Shown in pieces: positions 1 through 7,148 of a stretch of 13,541 nt of DNA (the stretch's first letter is position 1; every line of letters begins with the position of its first letter). Under the pieces are notes generated by a model. That model searched no databases, had not been told where the DNA came from, and saw only the letters and a program-made list of their open reading frames with translations. The position numbers and the translations under genes are program-made. Location: positions 1 through 13,541 of the forward strand of contig CAYPKW010000070.1 of assembly GCA_964411425.1 (NCBI GenBank), written 5' to 3'. The DNA comes from CAYPKW01 sp964411425 (GTDB lineage: Bacteria > Pseudomonadota > Alphaproteobacteria > Dongiales > Dongiaceae).

Positions 1-977
1 CGGTGCAATCTGGGCGCGCTCAACGTGGGGTCGGTCTCCTTGAAGGCGACGCGCCCGCCGAACAGCACGCGGGCGCGGTCGGGCGAGGTGCGGTAGTAGT
101 AGACGAGCTTGCGGGTGTCGCTGACGACGCGGTTCATCGGCATCAGCCGGGCCATGAGCGCCGGCTTCACCGGCTCGGTGGCGATGATGTAGCTGCCGAT
201 CGGGATGACGCGCCGGCGCAGCCACGGGCTGAGCCGCCCGGTGTAGCCGTTGGTGGCGACGATCGCGTCGCGCGCCTGGATCGCGCCCAGCGCGGTCATG
301 ACGCGGAACCCCCGGTCGTTGCGTTCGATGGCCAATGCCGGGCAGCGCGCGACGATGCGCGCACCCGCCGCCATCGCCCGTTCGAGCAGGCCCAGGTGAT
401 AGCGCGCCGGGTCGAGGGCCGCGTGCCGGGGATAGACGCAGCCGCCGCGGTAAAGCTCGGTGCCGATCTCCTGGTGTTGCTCCGCCCGCGGCACCATGTA
501 GGCGCCGGTCGGCAGCTCCTTCGGCTGCGCCTCGAGCAGCCTCGCCAGCCGCTCGTACGCCTTCGGGTTGTGCGCTCCCTGGAATCGCCCGGTCCGCTCG
601 AAGGCGCACTCGATGCGTTCGTGCTCGATGAAATCGGCGATGAACGCGAGCGCGTCGTGGCCCTCCTTCAGGATCGCAAGCGCGCGCTCGGGCCCGTGTC
701 TCGCGGCAAGCTCATCGAAACTCGGCTTGATGCTGGTGCCGATCTGGCCGCCGTTGCGCGAGCTGCACCCCCAGCCCGCCTGCTCGGCGTCCAGTACCAC
801 GGTGTCGCGCCCGGCGCGCGCCAGCACCAGCGCCGCCATGAGCCCGGTGTAGCCGGAGCCGATGACGACCGCATCCGCCCTGAGCGGCGGCGCGCTCGCC
901 GGCAAGTTCGGGCGCGGCGTATCGTCCCACCAATAGGGCTCGGAAACGTAGGAGGGATGGAACAAGGGGTCGCTCAT
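1..977 (-). CDS. FAD-dependent oxidoreductase (DAO family, PuuB/OrdL-like), C-terminus cut off by window edge
   Basis: Translating the minus strand from the ATG at 977-975 gives an open frame of 325 codons that leaves the window without a stop. Residues 35-45 read DAVVIGSGYTG, a Rossmann GxGxxG dinucleotide-binding motif. It is followed by an acidic residue ending the second strand (VVLDAE, about 60-65) and the motif SRNGGQ near 73-78. The N-terminal SEPYWWDDTPRP segment and SRNGGQ are typical of the DAO-family oxidases that act on amines or amino acids, such as gamma-glutamylputrescine oxidase and OrdL-like proteins. Members usually run about 420-470 residues, so roughly a quarter should lie to the left. 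The start ATG overlaps the purD stop as ATGA (974-977), which suggests translational coupling. The substrate cannot be read from the sequence. Family confidence is high; a link to putrescine is only one possibility. Confidence 0.85.
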   Translation of the reverse strand, partial: MSDPLFHPSYVSEPYWWDDTPRPNLPASAPPLRADAVVIGSGYTGLMAALVLARAGRDTVVLDAEQAGWGCSSRNGGQIGTSIKPSFDELAARHGPERALAILKEGHDALAFIADFIEHERIECAFERTGRFQGAHNPKAYERLARLLEAQPKELPTGAYMVPRAEQHQEIGTELYRGGCVYPRHAALDPARYHLGLLERAMAAGARIVARCPALAIERNDRGFRVMTALGAIQARDAIVATNGYTGRLSPWLRRRVIPIGSYIIATEPVKPALMARLMPMNRVVSDTRKLVYYYRTSPDRARVLFGGRVAFKETDPTLSAPRLH

Positions 978-2260
978 CGCTCGTCTGTCCGCGCGCCCGC
1001 CTTCCGCCCTATGTCGCGCCGGCAGAAGCCCTCCGGCCAGTCGATGAGACCGACCGCTTCATAGGCCCGATCGCGCGCCGCCGCCACCGTCTTGCCGGTG
1101 GCGGTGACGTTCAGCACGCGCCCGCCGTTCGCTAAGAGCCGCCCGTCGGGGCTGCGTTCGGTGCCGGCATGAAAGACGGTGACGCCGGACAGCGCCGCCG
1201 CGCGCTCGACGCCCTTCAACTCGGTGCCTTTCCGGTAGTCGCCGGGATAGCCCCTAGCCGCCATCACCACGGCCAAGGCGGCGACGTCGTGCCAACGCAG
1301 ATGGAAGTTCCTTAAGATCCCGTCGCGCGCCGCGACCAGCGCCGGCAACAAATCCGACATCAGCCGCACCACCAGCACCTGGGTCTCGGGGTCTCCGAAT
1401 CGGACGTTGAACTCGAGCACCTTCGGGCCGCCCGCTCCGATCATCAGCCCGGCGTAGAGCACGCCCTTGTAGGGCCTTCCCTCGGCCGCCATGGCGGCCA
1501 CCGTCGGGCGCACGATCTCGGCCATGATGCGTGCCGCCATCGGCTCGTCCACTATGGGGGCCGGCGAGAAGGCGCCCATGCCGCCGGTGTTGGGGCCGGT
1601 GTCGCCGTCGCCCGCGCGCTTGTGGTCCTGGACCGCCGCCAAGGGCAGCGCGGTCGTGCCATCGACCAAGGCGAAGAAACTCGCCTCCTCGCCGGCGAGG
1701 CACTCCTCGACCACCACCGAGGCGCCCGCCGCTCCCAATCGCCGCTGGGTCAACATCATGTCGATGGCGGATAGGGCTTCCGGCACCGACGTCGCCACCA
1801 CTACCCCCTTGCCGGCGGCGAGCCCGTCCGCCTTCACCACGATGGGGGCACCCTGCTCGCGCACATATGCCGCCGCCGCCGCGGCGGCGGCGAAACGCCG
1901 GTAGGCCGCGGTCGGTATCCCGTACTTGAGGCACAGCTCCTTCATGAAGCCTTTCGATCCTTCCAGTTCCGCCGCCGCGCCCGAGGGCCCGAACGCCGCG
2001 ACGCCGGCGGATTCCAGCCGATCGACGAGACCCTTGACCAGCGGCGCCTCGGGTCCCACCACCGCGAAGTCGATCCGGTTGGCGAGCGCGAAGGCGACCA
2101 GCCCGTCGATGTCCTCGGCGCCGACGGGCGCGCACTCGGCCAGTTCGGCGATGCCGGCGTTGCCGGGCGCGCAATAGAGCTTGTCCGCGAGCGGCGAGGC
2201 GGCGATCGACCAGCACAGCGCGTGCTCCCGCCCGCCGGCGCCAATCACCAGGATGCGCAT
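974..2260 (-). CDS. purD: Phosphoribosylamine--glycine ligase (GARS)
   Basis: Cytoplasmic ATP-dependent ligase that joins glycine to 5-phosphoribosylamine, the second step of de novo purine synthesis. The 428-residue length matches the family. It begins MRILVIGAGGREHALCW, the characteristic N-terminal glycine-rich signature. The ATP-grasp domain follows: VVKADGLAAGKGVVVA near residues 140-155, then the hallmark DGDTGPNTGGMGAFSP segment, GVLYAGLM, and the metal-binding EFNVRFGDPE. An eight-alanine run after the ATP-grasp entry (RRF-A8-YVRE) is encoded by a GCC/GCG palindrome at 1871-1892. This looks like a local expansion in a loop or helix and does not break the frame. The gene is divergent from xseA with only 48 bp between the start codons. 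It overlaps the downstream oxidase start by 4 nt. Confidence 0.97.
   Translation of the reverse strand: MRILVIGAGGREHALCWSIAASPLADKLYCAPGNAGIAELAECAPVGAEDIDGLVAFALANRIDFAVVGPEAPLVKGLVDRLESAGVAAFGPSGAAAELEGSKGFMKELCLKYGIPTAAYRRFAAAAAAAAYVREQGAPIVVKADGLAAGKGVVVATSVPEALSAIDMMLTQRRLGAAGASVVVEECLAGEEASFFALVDGTTALPLAAVQDHKRAGDGDTGPNTGGMGAFSPAPIVDEPMAARIMAEIVRPTVAAMAAEGRPYKGVLYAGLMIGAGGPKVLEFNVRFGDPETQVLVVRLMSDLLPALVAARDGILRNFHLRWHDVAALAVVMAARGYPGDYRKGTELKGVERAAALSGVTVFHAGTERSPDGRLLANGGRVLNVTATGKTVAAARDRAYEAVGLIDWPEGFCRRDIGRKAGARTDER
1871..1892. repeat. 22-bp perfect GCC/GCG palindrome inside purD
   Basis: The 22 bases are fully self-complementary about the centre at 1881/1882 and consist of alternating CGC/CGG triplets. 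On the minus strand they encode most of an eight-alanine run in PurD. Such triplet-like GC palindromes can form by slippage and can fold into hairpins or cruciforms. No regulatory role is implied. Confidence 0.8.
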
Positions 2261-2273
2261 CGCCGCTCCCGCC

Positions 2274-2301
2274 TTCTTGGTGCGCGGTTCTTAGCATAGA
2301 A
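2274..2301 (+). promoter_or_regulatory. Candidate sigma-70 promoter for xseA, possibly leaderless
   Basis: TTCTTG at 2274-2279 and TAGAAT at 2296-2301 are separated by 16 bp. The -10 matches 5 of 6 consensus bases and the -35 is weaker. Transcription would start about 2308, right at the xseA ATG (2309), which implies a leaderless or near-leaderless message. GCGAGG lies directly against the ATG, too close to act as a normal ribosome binding site. A similar TAGAATGC element lies in front of ubiA. Confidence 0.35.
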
Positions 2302-2308
2302 TGCGAGG

Positions 2309-3706
2309 ATGAGCGAAACCCCGACCCTCGACAACCTGCCGATCCTCTCCGTCAGCGAGATCGGCCAAGCGATCAAACGCACCTTGGAGGGCGCCTTCGA
2401 GCGGGTGCGCGTCAAGGGCGAGGTCTCGCAAGCAAAGTACCACGGCTCCGGGCACCTCTATCTGCGGCTCAAGGACGAGAGCGCGGTCCTGGAGGCGGTG
2501 TGCTGGCGCGGCACCGTCGGCCGCCTCGGCCTCAAGGTCGAGGACGGCATGGAGGTGATCGTCACCGGCAAGATCGGCAGCTATCCGGGCCGCTCGCAAT
2601 ACCAGATCGTGATCGAGGCGATCGAGCTCGCGGGCGAGGGCGCGCTCCTGAAGCTCTTGGAGGAGCGCAAACGCAAGCTCGCCGCCGAGGGGCTGTTCGA
2701 TGCCGCCCGCAAGAAAAAACTGCCGCGTTTGCCGGAGACGATCGGCGTCATCACTTCGCCGACCGGCGCCGTGATCCGCGACATCCTGCACCGGCTCGCC
2801 GACCGCTTTCCCCGCCATGTCCTTTTATGGCCGGTGGCCGTGCAGGGCGAGGGCGCGGCCGAGCAGGTGGCCGCCGCCATCCGCGGCTTCAACGCGCTAG
2901 AGCCGGGCGGACCCGTGCCGCGCCCCGACCTCCTGATCGTGGCGCGCGGCGGCGGCAGCCTCGAGGACCTGTGGGCTTTCAACGAGGAGGTCGTGGTGCG
3001 CGCCGCCGCCGCCAGCGCCATTCCGCTCATCGCCGCGATCGGGCACGAGACCGACGTGACGCTGATCGACTTCGCCGCCGACTTGCGCGCGCCGACGCCG
3101 AGCGCCGCGGCCGAGATGGCGGTGCCGGTGCGCGCCGAACTGGCGGCGGACCTGATCGACTACGGGCGCCGCGCCATGCTGGGCCTCGGCCGGTTCTTGG
3201 GCGAACTGCGGCTTTCGCTCGAAGGATTCGCCCGCGGCCTCGGCGACCCGGCGCGGCTCGTCGGCGACAAGACGCAGACGCTGGACGGCTGGGCGGAGCG
3301 CCTCGCCAATGCTCGCGGCAATTATTTCGAGCGCCGCTGGAAGGCGGTGGAAAATCTCGCCGCCGGGATCCCGACGCCGCGCCAGCACGTCGCCCGGCTC
3401 CGGCTCGAGCTGGCGCACGCGGCCGAGCGGCTCGGCGCCGGCCTGCGCCAGATGCTCGACCGCCAGCGGCTGCGCCTCGACGGAATGTCCCGGCTGCTCG
3501 ACAGCATCGCGCCCGACAGCGTGCTGCGGCGCGGCTTCGTGCTGGTCAAGGACGCCGCGGGCGCGCTGGTGACGGCGGCCGCGGCCGTCGTGCCCGGCAT
3601 GGCGCTAGTCCTCAAGTTTGCCGATGGCGAGGCGGCGGCGACGGCCGCCGGCCGGGCGAAGCCGCCGGCGAAGGCGGCGGACGGGAATCAAGGCTCGCTG
3701 CTGTGA
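2309..3706 (+). CDS. xseA: Exodeoxyribonuclease VII large subunit
   Basis: Large, catalytic subunit of exonuclease VII, which degrades single-stranded DNA to oligonucleotides from both ends and works with several copies of the small subunit XseB (not in this window). The 465-residue length fits the family. Residues about 10-110 form the N-terminal OB-fold (SVSEIGQAIKRTLE, VRVKGEVSQ, GHLYLRLKD). The catalytic core carries GVITSPTGAVIRDI (about 145), ARGGGSLEDLWAFNEE (about 211), AIGHETDVTLIDFAAD (about 243) and RAPTPSAAAE (about 261). A basic, helical C-terminal half and FVLVKDAAG near the end follow. The ATG at 2309 is chosen because family homology begins almost at once. The gene ends GTGA, where the next gene starts, so the two are probably one operon. 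Confidence 0.97.
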   Translation: MSETPTLDNLPILSVSEIGQAIKRTLEGAFERVRVKGEVSQAKYHGSGHLYLRLKDESAVLEAVCWRGTVGRLGLKVEDGMEVIVTGKIGSYPGRSQYQIVIEAIELAGEGALLKLLEERKRKLAAEGLFDAARKKKLPRLPETIGVITSPTGAVIRDILHRLADRFPRHVLLWPVAVQGEGAAEQVAAAIRGFNALEPGGPVPRPDLLIVARGGGSLEDLWAFNEEVVVRAAAASAIPLIAAIGHETDVTLIDFAADLRAPTPSAAAEMAVPVRAELAADLIDYGRRAMLGLGRFLGELRLSLEGFARGLGDPARLVGDKTQTLDGWAERLANARGNYFERRWKAVENLAAGIPTPRQHVARLRLELAHAAERLGAGLRQMLDRQRLRLDGMSRLLDSIAPDSVLRRGFVLVKDAAGALVTAAAAVVPGMALVLKFADGEAAATAAGRAKPPAKAADGNQGSLL

Positions 3707-4518
3707 GGCAGGCACTCGGCCTGGCGTTCCTGCTCCTCATGGCGGCGCCCGCCGGCGCCGGCGACGTCGCGCTCGACGGCGATCTCGTCCAGGGCGGCCT
3801 CGTGATCGGGCGGGCGCCGCAGGCGCGCGAGGTGCGGCTCGACGGCGTGCCGGTGCCGCTCAGGCCCGGCGGCCGGTTCCTGTTGGGATTCGCGCACGAC
3901 GCCGGGCCGCTCGCGCGGCTCAGCGTCGCCTTCGCCGACGGCCGCACGGAGGAACGCCGCCTCGCCATTGCCCAGCGCGCCTATGAGGTGCAGCGCATCG
4001 ACGGCTTGCCGGAAAACATGGTGACGCCGGGGCCTGAGGAACTGGCGCGCATCGAGCGCGAGAGAAGGCTCATCGCCGCCGCGCGCGCCATCGACTGGCC
4101 GGTGGCGATGTTCGACGCCGGTTTCGTGTGGCCGGCCGTGGGGCCGATCTCGGGCGTCTATGGCAGCCGGCGCATCCTCAACGGCGAGGAACGCCAGCCC
4201 CATTTCGGCGTCGACGTGGCGGCGCCGGAGGGAGCGCCGGTCGTGGCGCCGGCGCTCGGCATCGTGCGCCTGGCCGCCCCCGACCTCTATTTCACCGGCG
4301 GCACGGTCATCCTCGACCACGGCTACGGCGTCAGCTCCACCTTCTCGCACCTCTCCGCCGTCGAGGTCTCAGCAGGCGACGAGGTCGCCCAGGGCGAGGC
4401 CATCGGGCGCGTCGGCAAGACGGGGCGCGCCACCGGCGCCCATCTCGACTGGCGGGTCAATTTGTTCGATCTGCGCCTCGACCCGGCGCTGCTGGTGGAC
4501 GGCCCGCCGCCCGAATGA
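3703..4518 (+). CDS. Secreted M23-family (LytM-type) metallopeptidase
   Basis: Probable periplasmic cell-wall endopeptidase, or a catalytically altered LytM-type regulator. The reading frame is open far upstream through xseA, but the real start is the GTG at 3703, overlapping the xseA stop as GTGA. From there the protein is 271 residues and opens with a clear signal peptide (basic RQ, hydrophobic LGLAFLLLMAA, likely cleavage after AGA near residue 20). Residues about 160-265 are the peptidase domain. HFGVD supplies zinc ligands His167 and Asp171, SHLS supplies His216, and GAHLDW supplies His247. The usual HxH reads His247-Leu-Asp249, so the third zinc ligand is Asp in place of His. The tail NLFDLRLDPALLV is typical of proteobacterial M23 proteins. 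It converges on pmbA with two bases between the stop codons. Confidence 0.9.
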   Translation: MRQALGLAFLLLMAAPAGAGDVALDGDLVQGGLVIGRAPQAREVRLDGVPVPLRPGGRFLLGFAHDAGPLARLSVAFADGRTEERRLAIAQRAYEVQRIDGLPENMVTPGPEELARIERERRLIAAARAIDWPVAMFDAGFVWPAVGPISGVYGSRRILNGEERQPHFGVDVAAPEGAPVVAPALGIVRLAAPDLYFTGGTVILDHGYGVSSTFSHLSAVEVSAGDEVAQGEAIGRVGKTGRATGAHLDWRVNLFDLRLDPALLVDGPPPE

Positions 4519-4520
4519 AG

Positions 4521-5855
4521 TTAGACTCCGGCGACCGTCATGCCCTCGATGCGCGTGGTGGGCGCGTTGACGGCGTACCGGAACACGAGGTCGTTGGCGA
4601 CGGCGAGATTGAGAAACATGTCCTTGAGGTTGCCGGCGACCGTGAACTCGCTCACCGGATGGGCGAGCAGGCCGCGCACGATCCAGAAGCCGGCGGCGCC
4701 GCGGCTGTAGTCGCCGGTGACCGGGTTGACGCCTTGGCCGACCAGCTCGGTCAGGTAGACGCCTTCGGCGATATCGGCCATGAGCTCGGCGGGCGTCGGC
4801 CGGCCGGGCGAGAGATGGAGGTTGGTCGCGGCCGGCGCCGGCGGCGAGGAGGTCCCGCGCGCCGCGTGCCCGGTCGAGGCAAGCCCGAGCTGGCGGGCCG
4901 AGGCGAGGTCGAGCAGCCAGCTCTCTAGCACGCCGTCCGCCACCAGCTCGATCCTGCGGCCCGCGATGCCCTCGCCGTCAAAGGGGCGCGAGGCGAGCCC
5001 GCGCGGGCGGAGCGCGTCGTCGATCACGGCAAGGCCGGCGCTGAGCACGCGCTCGCCCATCCGGTCCTTGAGGAAGCTCGTGCCACGCGCCACCGCCTGG
5101 CCGTTGATGGCCCCGGCCAGATGTCCCAAGAGACCGCGCGCCACCCGGGGGTCGAGCACGACGGGGAGTTTCATGGTGGCGGGTTTCTTCGGGTTGAGGC
5201 GGCGCACCGCGCGCTCGCCGGCGCGCCGGCCCACATCCGCCGGGTCCTCGAGGTCGGCGCCATGGACGGCGCTGGCGTAATCGTGGTCCCCCTCCATCAG
5301 GGTGCCGCTGCCGGCGATCACGGCGACGGAGACGTCGTGGCGCGACATCTCATAGCCGCCGGCGAAGCCGTTGGAGGCAATGAGCGTCACCGCGGCGCGT
5401 CCCCAGCTTGCCTCCGCGCCTTCCGAATTCTTGACGCCGGGCACGGCCAGCGCCGCCTCCTCCGCCGCTCGCGCGCGTTGCTCCAGCGCCGCCGGCGCCG
5501 GCTCCCGCGCGTCCGAGAGGTCGAGCTCCGGCTGAGCGCGCATGAGCTGGCCCGGCTCGGCCAGCCCGCAATACGGGTCCTCCGGCACCGCGCCGGCCAT
5601 GGCAAGCGCGCGCTCGACCAGCTCGCCCCGCGCCGCCGGCCCCAGATCGGTCGAGGAGACGATCGCCTGGCGCCGGCCGAGGAAGACGCGCAGGCCCGCC
5701 TCGGCGCTCTCCGAACGCAGCAGCCTCTCAGGCACCCCGAGCCGGCAGGCGAAGGCGAGCGAGGTCGATTCCACCAGCACGGCGTCGGCCGCGTCGGCGC
5801 CTGCCTTGCGGGCGCGGGCGATCAGGTCGGCGAGAAGGTCGCGGGGATCGGACAT
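4521..5855 (-). CDS. pmbA: TldE/PmbA family protein (metallopeptidase partner subunit)
   Basis: Partner of TldD in the heterodimeric TldD/TldE protease, known from maturation of modified peptides such as microcin B17 and from degradation of the CcdA antitoxin. TldD carries the zinc site and TldE/PmbA lacks it, as here: no HExxxH motif is visible. The 444-residue length matches PmbA. Diagnostic stretches are DVSVAVIAG, LPVVLDPRVARGLLGHL in the middle, SFLKDRMGERV, and the C-terminal GVNPVTGDYSRGAAGFWI followed by VAGNLKDMFLNL. The start ATG at 5855 has no obvious Shine-Dalgarno. Homology begins within the first ten residues (DLLADLIARARKAGADAADAVL). tldD is not in the window. In other alphaproteobacteria as I remember them, pmbA lies near cysQ-like and DUF4170 genes. 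Here the restriction-modification block and ubiD separate it from DUF4170. Confidence 0.95.
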   Translation of the reverse strand: MSDPRDLLADLIARARKAGADAADAVLVESTSLAFACRLGVPERLLRSESAEAGLRVFLGRRQAIVSSTDLGPAARGELVERALAMAGAVPEDPYCGLAEPGQLMRAQPELDLSDAREPAPAALEQRARAAEEAALAVPGVKNSEGAEASWGRAAVTLIASNGFAGGYEMSRHDVSVAVIAGSGTLMEGDHDYASAVHGADLEDPADVGRRAGERAVRRLNPKKPATMKLPVVLDPRVARGLLGHLAGAINGQAVARGTSFLKDRMGERVLSAGLAVIDDALRPRGLASRPFDGEGIAGRRIELVADGVLESWLLDLASARQLGLASTGHAARGTSSPPAPAATNLHLSPGRPTPAELMADIAEGVYLTELVGQGVNPVTGDYSRGAAGFWIVRGLLAHPVSEFTVAGNLKDMFLNLAVANDLVFRYAVNAPTTRIEGMTVAGV

Positions 5856-5932
5856 GAGGGAGCGCTAATACGGGATATTGGGACAGGAGTCGATTTCTCG
5901 TGCTGCACGCCCGGCGTCATCACGCACATTGC

Positions 5933-5947
5933 GTTCCATATTTGTTC
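5933..5947. promoter_or_regulatory. GTTC-N7-GTTC box, alphaproteobacterial LexA-type operator
   Basis: The bases are GTTC (5933-5936), a seven-base AT-rich spacer CATATTT, and GTTC (5944-5947). This direct repeat with 7-bp spacing is the form reported for LexA boxes in Rhizobiales, Caulobacter and relatives; the other strand reads GAAC-N7-GAAC. It ends exactly where the -35 hexamer of the methyltransferase promoter begins. An eight-base specification occurs by chance less than about once in this window, so position and spacer composition carry part of the weight. LexA binding is inferred. Confidence 0.55.
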
Positions 5948-5975
5948 TTGACCTCGGCCGATGCTTGTCTATGAT
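5948..5975 (+). promoter_or_regulatory. Sigma-70 promoter for the methyltransferase-nuclease pair
   Basis: TTGACC (5948-5953) and TATGAT (5970-5975) are separated by 16 bp. Each matches 5 of 6 consensus bases. TG at 5966-5967 lies near the extended -10 position. Transcription should start about 5982, giving a leader of roughly 60 nt to the ATG at 6045. It is the only good plus-strand promoter seen between pmbA and the methyltransferase. The surrounding sequence is clearly richer in AT than the flanking genes. Confidence 0.65.
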
Positions 5976-5994
5976 CGCTCCGTCGGAGGCGATC
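5973..5994. promoter_or_regulatory. Inverted repeat across the -10 element and start site
   Basis: GATCGC (5973-5978) and GCGATC (5989-5994) are perfect inverted arms. Inner TCC (5979-5981) and GGA (5985-5987) also pair, with one unpaired G at 5988. The left arm begins inside the TATGAT -10 hexamer, and the dyad covers the predicted start. It could be an operator, for example for feedback by the methyltransferase, or a 5'-end RNA hairpin. No controller (C) protein gene is visible nearby. Function is not established. Confidence 0.4.
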
Positions 5995-6044
5995 GGTCTT
6001 GGGCTCGCCAGCCGATGACCCCGGATCATGCGGTATAAGCCATC

Positions 6045-7148
6045 ATGAGCAACAATAGGTTGATGTCGGATTTGCCGGTGTGGCAAGCTCGCGCCATGGC
6101 AGCAGTCGAAATGCGCCCCCTGGGCAAAGGTTTCGTCTCGCCGTCGAGTCGCTGCGCCATAGGCGCCCGGACCGGCGATCTTCGACCGGAGACGCTTGCC
6201 GACAACACCGCCGAGGGATTGGCCGCGCTGATGGCGGCCAATGCGCATTACCGCCAAGTGCCGTGGCCGCCGCCCTTCGATGCCACCACGCACAGGTTGC
6301 GCCTCGGCGATGCGCGCGACTTGCGGCACATCCCCGACTCCTCGATTCACCTAGTTGTCACCTCCCCGCCCTACTGGACCCTCAAGAGATACGAAGATCG
6401 AGACGGGCAGCTCGGGGCCGTTGCCGACTACGAGGCCTTCCTCGACGAGATCGACAAGGTCTGGCGCGAGTCGGCGCGCGTCCTCGTGGGCGGCGGCCGC
6501 ATCTGCTGCGTGGTGGGCGACGTCTGCGTGCCGCGCCGGCGGGGAGGCCGCCATTACATCGTGCCCTTGCACGCGGACGTCGAGGTGCGGGCACGACGCC
6601 TCGGCCTCGACTGCCTCACGCCCATCATCTGGCACAAGATCGCCAACGGCGCCATGGAGGCTGCGGGAAACGGCGCCGGCTTCTACGGCAAGCCCTATCA
6701 GCCGGGCGCCATCGTCAAGAACGACGTCGAGTACATCCTGTTCCTGCGCAAGGGCGGCGAGTATCGGGCGACCGGTCCCTTGCAGAAGGCGCTCTCCATG
6801 CTCTCGCGGGACGAGATGCAGGCTTGGCTCCGCTCGCTGTGGACCGACATCCGCGGGGCTTCCACCCGCAACGGCCATCCGGCGCCCTTTCCGGTAGAGT
6901 TGGCCGAGCGCCTGATTCGCCTGTTCTCGTTTGCCGGCGATACGGTGTTGGACCCGTTCGTGGGAACGGGTTCGACCTCGCTCGCCGCTATGGCGACGGG
7001 CCGCAACTCCATTGGCATGGAGATCGAGCCGGCCTATCTCGAGATCGCAGCGAAGCGGCTCGCGAAAGCCGCCGGCGAGCCGCGCGACTGGGGCGTGGTC
7101 CGAGCGACGGTCCTCGTCGATGGAATACCGTCTCCTCGCCGAGTATAG
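6045..7148 (+). CDS. Site-specific DNA methyltransferase, beta class (N4-cytosine or N6-adenine)
   Basis: Transfers a methyl group from S-adenosylmethionine to an exocyclic amino group of DNA. Motif order is the beta arrangement. The catalytic motif IV TSPPYW is at residues 106-111. A variable target-recognition region spans about 130-275. Motif X-like GHPAPFPVELAERLIRLF starts near 276. The AdoMet-binding motif I DPFVGTGSTS is at 303-312, followed by GMEIEPAYLEIAAKRL. S/TPPY is more usual in N4-cytosine enzymes, but the modified base cannot be settled by eye. Length is 367 residues from the ATG at 6045. ATGs at 6063, 6096, 6111 and 6231 are alternatives. I keep the longest because LRPETLADNTAEGLAALMAANAHYR, which precedes or spans the last of these, looks like real protein. 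No start has a strong Shine-Dalgarno. The 3' end overlaps the nuclease gene by 29 nt. Recognition sequence unknown. Confidence 0.92.
   Translation: MSNNRLMSDLPVWQARAMAAVEMRPLGKGFVSPSSRCAIGARTGDLRPETLADNTAEGLAALMAANAHYRQVPWPPPFDATTHRLRLGDARDLRHIPDSSIHLVVTSPPYWTLKRYEDRDGQLGAVADYEAFLDEIDKVWRESARVLVGGGRICCVVGDVCVPRRRGGRHYIVPLHADVEVRARRLGLDCLTPIIWHKIANGAMEAAGNGAGFYGKPYQPGAIVKNDVEYILFLRKGGEYRATGPLQKALSMLSRDEMQAWLRSLWTDIRGASTRNGHPAPFPVELAERLIRLFSFAGDTVLDPFVGTGSTSLAAMATGRNSIGMEIEPAYLEIAAKRLAKAAGEPRDWGVVRATVLVDGIPSPRRV

Noticed and set aside
3..1064. 353-codon plus-strand open frame at the left edge
   Set aside because: It is the antisense shadow of the oxidoreductase gene. Its translation is rich in Arg, Ala, Gly and His with no family motif, while the minus-strand frame shows GxGxxG and SRNGGQ.
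2500..3702. Upstream extension of the M23 peptidase frame through xseA
   Set aside because: It is Arg/Pro-rich shadow sequence of xseA. A signal peptide begins precisely at the GTG at 3703.
4516..4523. Terminator between the convergent M23 and pmbA genes
   Set aside because: Only two bases separate the stop codons, and I saw no hairpin with a U-run at the junction.
6015..6029. ATGA-N7-TCAT inverted repeat in the methyltransferase leader
   Set aside because: Only four-base arms, which is expected by chance. Kept out of the features in favour of the stronger dyad at 5973-5994.
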